Part shown: in pieces, positions 58,501 through 64,000 of the stretch
Numbering within the stretch: position 1 is the stretch's first letter
Layout: each line of letters starts with the position of its first letter
NCBI GenBank assembly: GCA_900540885.1
Contig: UQHJ01000001.1
Coordinates: 71,065-135,064 of the forward strand
Source of the DNA: an uncultured Prevotella sp.
GTDB lineage: Bacteria; Bacteroidota; Bacteroidia; Bacteroidales; Bacteroidaceae
Direction of reading: 5' to 3'
DNA: 64,000 nucleotides
Translations under genes and position numbers: made by a program
The notes under the pieces: generated by a model
Database searches by the model: none
What the model was told of the DNA's origin: nothing
What the model saw: only the letters and a program-made list of their open reading frames with translations

Positions 58501-61127
58501 TAAAGAACGGCATTATGACAAGGGGAACCTACAATTAAATCTACTGCCCCACTCGCATTATCTGTCTCGGTGTAACTAAAGAAAGGCTTCGTTTGGTCAA
58601 CAGGCTCTTTGTCTTCATCGCTAAATAGCAAGAACGATAGTGAATCTTCCCCAGCCTGCGGCGTATGATAGCGCAAGGAATACGCTGCTGACGGTAAGGT
58701 AGCTAAATCCGTCACCGTAAAGGGAGTACCTCCCTCAAACGTTCCTTCTGCCACCACTTGTTCGCCACGCACCACTTGATAAGTGCCTTGTGCTTTCATG
58801 GCCTGTCCCGAAGCATTCACCTGCGTTATGGTAAATAATGGCAAGGATTTTTCCTTTCGTCTATAAATAGTAGTAGGCACATCAGCCGTTAACCATGTGG
58901 GACGCGTTGCAAGAGTGAGGGCATGCGAGCCTTGAGTGGTTTCGCCATTTTCTGCCGTCACTGTGTAAGAAACCGTGTATGTATAACGGTTATAACCTCC
59001 TTCATGTTCACTATCATAAGCTTTGGCTAAGTGTATGGGCAAAGAGAAATGGCCCTCATCATCGGTCGTAGTTTCACCTGTTTGAGGTTCGAACTCATCA
59101 TCGTTCCAAAAGAACCAAGCCGAACGTTGCACCGTGTACTGCACACGCGCACGTGGCACTGACACCCCACTATAGGTCTTGGCTTCTCCTTCAACTTTCA
59201 CTGTATCGCCCAAGGCATAGGCCACGGTCACAGGTTGTGTAGTGACGGTAAAGGTGGGACGTTTGTATTCTTCAACCTTCAATAGATGAAAGGCAGACGC
59301 ACTACATTGGGTGAGCCGTAAGGAATAATTACCCGTAAGGCCTTGTTTGGGCAAAGTAAAGCTACCGCTAAACGACCCCATAGCATCGGTTTTCACTGCT
59401 ACGGAGTCTACTACCTTGCCATTTACATTACACAATTCGACCGTAGCCTTATAATTGCCCACCACACGATAATTGTCACCAGTATGGGTAAAAGTGACTC
59501 CCGTAAATTCTACCTGCTGTCCTGGGCGATAGATGCCGCGATCGGTATAAAGCTGCACAATCGTACGTGCTTGTTCTTCGTCTGTGTAATAGCTTACATT
59601 GTCTAACGTAAAGAACTCCGCTGCTGCGTCTTGTCCCACCTTGATGCCATAGTATAAGTTCATGCGCTTATTATCAACTATCGTTACCTGTCCGTTAGCA
59701 TCTGTTCGATAGCTACGAACTTGTCCCCAACGATTTTTGTCATAACGACTGGCATAAGCAGTCACAACGGCATTCGACACAGGGCGACCAGTAGCTCGAT
59801 TAACCACCGTTATACGATTACTACCTGCTGGAGTGGCTAACTTAATAGCAGCATAATCGCTTATCGTTACTACACAACCATCTAAATGTTTACCATTGCC
59901 TTGCAGTTCTAACCAATAAACGCCTGACTTTGTAGGAAGGGTTAGACTGACGCTATCGGCCAACCAAGCATACTCGCTTTGAGGACTAAAGTCCCTTACG
60001 ACCTCTGCCTCAGCCTTTTTAATGAGCGAAGCCTTCTTTTTGAAATCTATATTGTCTTCTTCCTTACGATAGTCTAACTGCGTATCAAACAAACGGACTA
60101 TACGCATGGTAGCTCGCTTGAGATTACGCACTTTTAATGCTAACTGCAAATGCTGACCAGTGCCATAAGAAGCCTTTACCTCCTTGAGTTCGGCCGTAGG
60201 ATTGGTCATGCTCTGCATAAAGTTGCGTAACGTATTACAAGCTTTTAGCTTCTTATCCTTTCCGTAGGTTTGTATGCCACGCTCAGCCCAATCTACTAAC
60301 ACGCTATCATTATGTGCAGCATAGCTTTTATCTTGACTATAATCGCCTTGCAAGGCTACAATCTCATCATACACCCGCAAAGCCACCTCGGCACTCAACT
60401 TATTATTAAGTAAAGTAGTCAGCGTTATATAATCTTCATTATGTTCGATTAGGCCACTTACCTTTCCCTTCTTTGTCAGATGGTAATGTTGCAAGGCAAG
60501 CAACGTAGCTGCATCGTATGCTCCACGCTGACGATAGAAATCAGCCACACGTACTAACCAATCTATCTGTTCATGCGTGCGTAGCTTGCCCTTACGGACA
60601 TAGGCCGATAGCATCACATGTAAGAGATCATCGTTAAAATATTTACTATCAGCCTCATATTGCATCAATGGCAGATATTGCTGCAAACGCCCATCTGCCA
60701 AAGCCTTCATGTCGACAAGTGATGCCTCAAAATGCTTTTTAACTTGCTTCTCGTTTTCGTCATAAGTTATATCGTCATCAGCGTCCATGCTTTCATAACA
60801 TTGTGCTAAGGCGGAATGGTAGAGTGCTTTCTGTACAGCATCTTGTTCTGTAGCTAAAGCCTCCTCTATTTGCGATACATAGACTTGTGCCGAATCGGGT
60901 GACACTTCTGCGCTATATACGCGCAACATCAGTATGGCACGTAACAATTGCACACGATTATTCTCCATTGCAGCCTTATCACGTATCTCTTCTACGCCTT
61001 TGAGTGCCGACTGTGGAAGGTCTTGCTCTGCTTGTTGCTTTACAGCTTTCCACATTTTGTCATAGCTCTGTGCCGAAGCTCCTGCGGCCAAAGCTAAAGA
61101 AGTTGCTAAAGTTAGTATCTTTTTCAT
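55563..61127 (-). CDS. Alpha-2-macroglobulin family protein lacking the thioester motif
   Basis: The 1854-residue protein has a Sec signal peptide (AAGASAQS). An N-terminal helical region (~20-320, TPR-like) precedes the macroglobulin domains, including the MG2 hallmark YTDRGIYRPGQQVEFTGV (~525-542) and carboxypeptidase-regulatory-like folds. The ANATO-free A2M core FAETAFFRPNLRTNAAGEV (~1110) leads to an alpha-alpha barrel (~1290-1600). Where thioester members have CxEQ, this one reads SASCVSAIDWATRYYAF, so no thioester can form. Such bacterial proteins are thought to trap proteases in the periplasm or act as envelope colonisation factors. It is the largest gene in the window. Confidence 0.88.
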   Translation of the reverse strand: MKKILTLATSLALAAGASAQSYDKMWKAVKQQAEQDLPQSALKGVEEIRDKAAMENNRVQLLRAILMLRVYSAEVSPDSAQVYVSQIEEALATEQDAVQKALYHSALAQCYESMDADDDITYDENEKQVKKHFEASLVDMKALADGRLQQYLPLMQYEADSKYFNDDLLHVMLSAYVRKGKLRTHEQIDWLVRVADFYRQRGAYDAATLLALQHYHLTKKGKVSGLIEHNEDYITLTTLLNNKLSAEVALRVYDEIVALQGDYSQDKSYAAHNDSVLVDWAERGIQTYGKDKKLKACNTLRNFMQSMTNPTAELKEVKASYGTGQHLQLALKVRNLKRATMRIVRLFDTQLDYRKEEDNIDFKKKASLIKKAEAEVVRDFSPQSEYAWLADSVSLTLPTKSGVYWLELQGNGKHLDGCVVTISDYAAIKLATPAGSNRITVVNRATGRPVSNAVVTAYASRYDKNRWGQVRSYRTDANGQVTIVDNKRMNLYYGIKVGQDAAAEFFTLDNVSYYTDEEQARTIVQLYTDRGIYRPGQQVEFTGVTFTHTGDNYRVVGNYKATVELCNVNGKVVDSVAVKTDAMGSFSGSFTLPKQGLTGNYSLRLTQCSASAFHLLKVEEYKRPTFTVTTQPVTVAYALGDTVKVEGEAKTYSGVSVPRARVQYTVQRSAWFFWNDDEFEPQTGETTTDDEGHFSLPIHLAKAYDSEHEGGYNRYTYTVSYTVTAENGETTQGSHALTLATRPTWLTADVPTTIYRRKEKSLPLFTITQVNASGQAMKAQGTYQVVRGEQVVAEGTFEGGTPFTVTDLATLPSAAYSLRYHTPQAGEDSLSFLLFSDEDKEPVDQTKPFFSYTETDNASGAVDLIVGSPCHNAVLYYDVVANGCIVESQQLTLNNELRRFRIDYQPTYGDGARVLVALFRDGKLYTDEAEVVKPLPNKQLKLQWKTFRSRLTPGQQEEWVLQVTHLDGTPAKAQLAACMYDASLDAFVNNRWNSFAVNFTRNLPRAWWRSSVSDCSKMVKGDFRYHYLPTSVMNFTQWDDTLFDYYMLGRYGHILAESAAPVGGAVRYMRSMALSDANVADYKHAFKELASSKSMTTSAPNTVTPRINFAETAFFRPNLRTNAAGEVSISFTLPESMTQWNFCALAHTQCMDYGRIDTTVVARKDFMVESAMPRFLRRGDKAELPVKVTNLSDKPIKAQLQLTLLDALTEKQQYNSTQRIELAVGETKVFTFAYDALQAEGVMICRTTAQGSGFSDGEEHYLPILTTDVEVTRTLPFSLTQRGVTTFATDTLFNAPHATHRSLSVELSSNPTWYAVTALPVLAGSASCVSAIDWATRYYAFTIGQFVARNNPEVQRLVQKNEEEVDKLATLKTEGLTDATPWLQRAEAEKQRSAALHQLFDEEIAAAQLYTAIDKLKALQKEDGSYCWYPGMNGNALITLEVAQLLARTECLTQRENARIHDQLSKAFNYLQKDVAEDVRDMKQYEKKHKTQLAPSEYCMRYLYLLTLMGLKFDDDAQYLLNRAVALRHELTMYGKALSVIIFDRNGKCAEAAIALKSLKEHTVSSPEKGRYFDTPRAEWSWHSYRIPSQCAAIEALHSMNDEATASEMRLWLLQAKRTQMWETTRATSDAVYALLMSSDTTTVMPLSTQTPLYYTLYNKKRIVGQNAPSDSEMSTTVGYVKQTYTKDQAIEATSLKVDKRSDGLSWGAVYASFMAPIEEVTTEGKGLQITRRLERKQGMEWVALTDVSLLQKGDRVRQVFTIEADRDYDFVSLSADHAANMQPVRPLSGYAWDTALPAYRAVHDASTDYFIEQLRKGKHQFAEDFFVDRTGSFSNGVARIQCVYAPEFQGMTK

Positions 61128-61204
61128 CGCTTAATTTTTTTCGAACGTAAATAAGATTTCACAATCGTTTTTGCTTAAAACGTAGAACTGACTATTTTAA
61201 GAAA

Positions 61205-61251
61205 TAAGTAGGTGTTCAAAATCATAAAAAATAATTTTGAGTACTTACTTA
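61205..61251. repeat. Minimal hairpin of the AAGTAGGTGTTC family
   Basis: TAAGTAGGTGTTCAAAAT and ATTTTGAGTACTTACTTA face each other with 11 bp between, so only the two ends of the family B element remain. It follows the stop codon of the flippase-like gene and may serve as its terminator. Confidence 0.55.
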
Positions 61252-61253
61252 AC

Positions 61254-62228
61254 TTAATGTCTTTTTACCCAACGCCATACTTCGCTATAATAACTTATGT
61301 ACCCTAACACACCCAGTAACATAACAAGTATGGTCTTAAGTCCATGTGTAATGAGAGCGAATGATTGTGCCACAGCGCGCTCTACACCATACACACCTGT
61401 TAAAGTCTTGACAATGGCAAAGTGCCAAGGGCCAGCTCCTGCAGGCGTGGGAAGCAACACGCCTACACTCACGGCTGCAAACACGTGTAAAGTATCGGCC
61501 AATCCGACGTGCGACAGTCCTCCGAAGCAGGGTACAAGAAGATAAAGTTGCAGAAAGTTACACGTCCAAATGCCTATACAAAGGGAAGCAAATGACAGGG
61601 GACTCTTGAGTCGTGCAATAGCACTCACGCCTTGCCATAGATTGTGTACAAAACGTTTCACGTGCTTCCTTAGTGGAAAACTAATGCCTACTAATAAGCA
61701 CACGACCGATCCCACTACAATATAAAAGGTATATCGCGGCACGGCACACGTCAATCCTTCGGTCATGCGTTGAACTAACGACACTGTATTGTTCCACCGC
61801 AACGAAACAGCCAGTCCGATAACGATAACCAAGAATGCTACATCGGCCAATTTTTCTATCACCACTGTACCCAAAGCTCGTGTCGAAACTTTAGCATCAC
61901 CACTACGCACCAAAAGTGAACGAGTAAGTTCTCCCAATCGCGGGGTTACACTATTGATAAGGTAGGATATGAATATAAGTTCTACCGAACGACGCAAAGT
62001 AATTTCAATGTGTGCCGACTGCAACAACATACGCCAACGCAGTGATCGTAATACGTTGGCCATAATGCCAACTGCCAACACCATTACAATGAAGACATAA
62101 TTTGTAGACTGACTAAAGAAAGCACGTAAGGAGCTAAAGTCGAAGCCACGATATAGCCACATCATTAGTCCTATACCTACAAGGGTCGATATGATTAGGA
62201 AAATTATGTTTTTTAGTTTCGCTGTCAT
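61254..62228 (-). CDS. Flippase-like integral membrane protein (UPF0104 / LPG-synthase TM family), paralogue
   Basis: The 324-residue protein has about eight membrane segments and the family motifs RLGELTRSLLV and PTPAGAGPWHFAIVKTL, matching the protein at 18841-19827. It is located 127 bp upstream of the alpha-2-macroglobulin gene, possibly in one transcript with it, though a repeat hairpin lies between. Substrate unknown; a lipid or lipid-linked sugar flippase is a reasonable guess. Confidence 0.83.
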   Translation of the reverse strand: MTAKLKNIIFLIISTLVGIGLMMWLYRGFDFSSLRAFFSQSTNYVFIVMVLAVGIMANVLRSLRWRMLLQSAHIEITLRRSVELIFISYLINSVTPRLGELTRSLLVRSGDAKVSTRALGTVVIEKLADVAFLVIVIGLAVSLRWNNTVSLVQRMTEGLTCAVPRYTFYIVVGSVVCLLVGISFPLRKHVKRFVHNLWQGVSAIARLKSPLSFASLCIGIWTCNFLQLYLLVPCFGGLSHVGLADTLHVFAAVSVGVLLPTPAGAGPWHFAIVKTLTGVYGVERAVAQSFALITHGLKTILVMLLGVLGYISYYSEVWRWVKRH

Positions 62229-62419
62229 TTAAATCTGAATAGAAATATTTTCTTTATTAGCGAAAATACTACTTTATTGAAAATATTACACGCAAAAATT
62301 ACTTATTTACCTGAATAATGAGTTTTTTTATAGGAATGATGCACTACGTTATAAATCGTAAACAAAAAAGTTCGTAAATTCGCGCCCAACACATTGCATG
62401 TAAAAGGAAACTTTATTAA

Positions 62420-63319
62420 ATGGAACTTGAAAAATTTGCTCGTCAACTTCGGTTGATGGTTATGCTAACACAAAACCGCGTTGTAACGGTTGAAGAAATT
62501 AGCGAGGCGCTCGGCATGAGTAAACGCTCAATTTATCGCTATATTGATTTATTCCGTAGCATGGGCTTTATTGTTATTAAGCAAGGCACATGCTACCGCA
62601 TTGACCATACATCTCCTTTCTTTCAAAACTTGGGAGAGAAAATTCACTTTTCGGAAAGTGAAGCGCTTACAATTAGCCGTGTGCTTAACTCTGTGTACGA
62701 CAATTCTGTGGAGGTGCGCCACCTTCGCGAAAAGATGGCCTACCTTTACGACTCTAACGTTTTAGCACGTCATGGTGTTGACAATGGACTAGCTCAAAAC
62801 ATTAGCCGCATCTTTCAAGCCATTCGTGAACAGCGCGTAGTACTATTTCGCAACTATAAGTCGGCCTCGAGTGGTAAAGTGAGCAATCGTATCGTTGAGC
62901 CTTATATGTTTATTAATCAAAACAATGAGGTGCGATGCTATGAATTGACAACTAAAACGAATAAGACCTTTAAGATTACACGCATCGAATCTATTGAGCA
63001 ATTAGACTTATTGTGGTCGCATGAGTCAGAACATGCACCATTTTATTGCGACTTATTTGGTTTTACAGGAGAAGAGAAGCATCCCGTATCGCTTTTACTC
63101 GATCAATTAGCTACAAGCATATTATTAGAAGAATATGCTGACGCTCAACGCGACCTTACACTCGAAAAAGATGGACGTCATCGTCTCAATACGGAAGTGT
63201 GTAGCTACATTGGCATCGGCCGGTTTGTATTGGGATTATTTGAGCACATCAAGATTGTTGACTCACCTGAATTTGCCAATTTTATGCGTCAGCGTATCGA
63301 GAAGATTAAGCTAAATTGA
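62420..63319 (+). CDS. HTH-WYL domain transcriptional regulator
   Basis: The 299-residue protein has an N-terminal winged helix (~8-60: VVTVEEISEALGMSKRSIYR) and a WYL domain (~130-215: VVLFRNYKSASSGKVSNRIV, then VRCYELTTKTNKTFKITRIE, the residues forming the nucleic-acid-ligand pocket), followed by a WCX-like C-terminal extension. WYL regulators sense ligands such as single-stranded nucleic acid or nucleotides and often control DNA repair or defence genes. No defence genes are adjacent here. Divergent from the flippase-like gene, with a 191-bp shared upstream region. Confidence 0.85.
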   Translation: MELEKFARQLRLMVMLTQNRVVTVEEISEALGMSKRSIYRYIDLFRSMGFIVIKQGTCYRIDHTSPFFQNLGEKIHFSESEALTISRVLNSVYDNSVEVRHLREKMAYLYDSNVLARHGVDNGLAQNISRIFQAIREQRVVLFRNYKSASSGKVSNRIVEPYMFINQNNEVRCYELTTKTNKTFKITRIESIEQLDLLWSHESEHAPFYCDLFGFTGEEKHPVSLLLDQLATSILLEEYADAQRDLTLEKDGRHRLNTEVCSYIGIGRFVLGLFEHIKIVDSPEFANFMRQRIEKIKLN

Positions 63320-63349
63320 AGCACAAATGTACATTCATACTTGTTAAAA

Positions 63350-63383
63350 GGGAGTTCTAAAAATACCATTTTTAGAACTTCCC
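63350..63383 (+). terminator. Terminator of the WYL gene, derived from the 182-bp element ends
   Basis: GGGAGTTCTAAAAA and TTTTTAGAACTTCCC pair around a 5-base loop. The arms resemble the ends of the 182-bp elements placed back to back. Confidence 0.6.
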
Positions 63384-63412
63384 TATAGAGCAATGATTTA
63401 ACTATACTAATG

Positions 63413-63454
63413 AAGAAAGATGAATGGCTAATTAATAAGCCATTCATCTTTCTT
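63413..63454. terminator. Bidirectional terminator between the WYL and XRE genes
   Basis: AAGAAAGATGAATGGCT and AGCCATTCATCTTTCTT are perfect 17-bp arms around 8 bases. Confidence 0.8.
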
Positions 63455-63503
63455 TCGTTACATAATCCTTTTCATATTTTTGCAATCATCGCCAATATGC
63501 AAT

Positions 63504-63758
63504 TTAAATAATTGAATTGCGATGAAACGTTGGATTGCTAATACCCTCTTCCTTACGTAACTGATAAGAAAGTAACGCAAAGAAATCATAATCTAAGGCC
63601 ACAGATATACGTTGAAGCATTTCAGAATCTAAATGGGGCTTCTCAAAGATTTTGTACATATTAGTGCGACTACACGACAACTGATGAGCCAACCACACCA
63701 CTGTGCAATTCTTTTCTTCAAGTCGACGCCTAATTTCTTGGCCCACATGAATGTTCAT
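63504..63758 (-). CDS. Small XRE-type helix-turn-helix protein
   Basis: The start MNIHVGQEIRRRL at 63758 gives 84 residues; an upstream ATG (63818) would lie inside the adjacent insertion sequence. The HTH is VVWLAHQLSCSRTNMYKIFE (~21-40), with a following helix LQRISVALDYDFFALLS, like Bacteroidetes proteins that pair with mobile elements or toxins. Its promoter region has been replaced by the end of an IS element 8 bp upstream, so present expression may come from the IS. Confidence 0.75.
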   Translation of the reverse strand: MNIHVGQEIRRRLEEKNCTVVWLAHQLSCSRTNMYKIFEKPHLDSEMLQRISVALDYDFFALLSYQLRKEEGISNPTFHRNSII

Positions 63759-63765
63759 AACTATT

Positions 63766-64000
63766 GCTGTCCGGTAAAACTTTTTTAAGCAAAATAAATT
63801 AGGGCTGTCACTTCTCACGAAGTATCAGCCCTTTTGGTTATCTTTGTTTTGCTAAAAAAATATATAACCATGAGCAAAGATAGCCATTTTACCGGACAGC
63901 CGGTCTATAGTCAAGTGTTAAAGAGGAGAAAATTCTTCAAATAAGCCGCGAAACGAAAGGAAGTGAGGCTTATGTGAAGCGTTTTGACGGCTTCCAACAT
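63766..64000 (+). mobile_element. 5' end of an IS4-family (DUF4372) insertion sequence
   Basis: The putative left end starts near GCTGTCCGGTAAAA (63766-63779). It contains a hairpin (63802-63833, AGGGCTG/CAGCCCT with inner ACTTC/GAAGT), a TATCTTTG -7 box (63839-63846), and the transposase start at 63870. The right part lies beyond the window. The 14-bp motif recurs inverted at 63887-63900 inside the transposase coding start. Confidence 0.65.
63870..64000 (+). pseudogene. IS4-family DUF4372 transposase, N-terminal fragment with a frameshift
   Basis: From ATG 63870 the frame gives MSKDSHFTGQPVYSQVLK, the usual DUF4372 beginning, then hits a stop at TAA 63942-63944. In another frame, ILQISRETKGSEAYVKRFDG continues the expected protein to the window edge. 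One or more bases are missing near 63920 relative to family members, so this copy appears inactive (or a sequencing error is present). Confidence 0.7.

Noticed and set aside
63760..63818. 20-codon upstream extension of the XRE protein
   Set aside because: It lies inside the IS end and would start in unrelated sequence; the ATG at 63758 gives the conserved beginning.

Overview
The window looks like chromosome from a Bacteroidales bacterium, most likely a Prevotella-like member of the Prevotellaceae (genus is inference). The signs are Bacteroidetes-type promoters (TAnnTTTG at -7) before many genes with little Shine-Dalgarno signal, an ExbB-ExbD-ExbD-TonB operon, a five-repeat DUF349 protein, a DUF1460 lipoprotein, a BspA-like leucine-rich repeat lipoprotein, a CorA/RibBA/LptF-type core gene set, and the 5' end of an IS4-family (DUF4372) transposase at the right edge. 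No phage, plasmid backbone or CRISPR array was seen.

Layout. 1-2345: end of a NUDIX/winged-helix protein and a double-domain ADP-ribosylglycohydrolase. 2400-8953: an AT-rich accessory block, the most unusual part of the window. It is a decayed tandem triplication of one unit: conserved leader/promoter, putative secreted effector, 4-TM membrane protein, GT4-GT25 glycosyltransferase. Unit A keeps the glycosyltransferase but has a frameshifted, truncated effector. Unit B has lost the effector and carries a deleted glycosyltransferase. Unit C keeps the only full-length effector (276 aa, glycine-zipper C-terminus) and has only scraps of the glycosyltransferase. All three 4-TM proteins are intact, which fits a toxin/immunity locus accumulating orphan immunity genes. 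9040-22270: housekeeping genes (acyl-CoA ligase, MltG, DUF1460, HtpG, GNAT, PrmA, PepD, flippase-like membrane protein, RsmA, RfbB). 22833-26390: pyruvate formate-lyase and a transglutaminase lipoprotein. 26503-42607: mostly minus-strand genes (DUF349, CorA, DUF1810, aspartate aminotransferase, Bax inhibitor-like, RibBA, LptF/G-like, tRNA-Met, TonB/ExbB/ExbD operon, coiled-coil lipoprotein, IlvE). 43044-45020: DUF554 and CobW-type metallochaperone. 46089-52948: ECF sigma factor, then a plus-strand run of radical SAM protein, glycosyltransferase, bifunctional CDP-ribitol synthase, LicD-family transferase, second glycosyltransferase and an ABC ATPase. I read its core as a pathway decorating a surface glycan with ribitol phosphate. 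53275-63758: topoisomerase III, a giant alpha-2-macroglobulin lacking the thioester motif, a second flippase-like protein, a WYL regulator and a small XRE protein.

The intergenic spaces are as notable as the genes. They contain many long palindromes: two 182-bp MITE-like elements with matching 4-bp flanks, a second MITE-like family with different ends but the same CATAGCCCGCTATG core, a three-way-junction palindrome, and a pair of 96-bp arms with 94 identities. There is also a 76-bp x 4 palindromic tandem array between two divergent promoters, and 8-bp-period repeats that in several places end at or close to start codons. All product names are by family recognition from the sequence; no database search was run.
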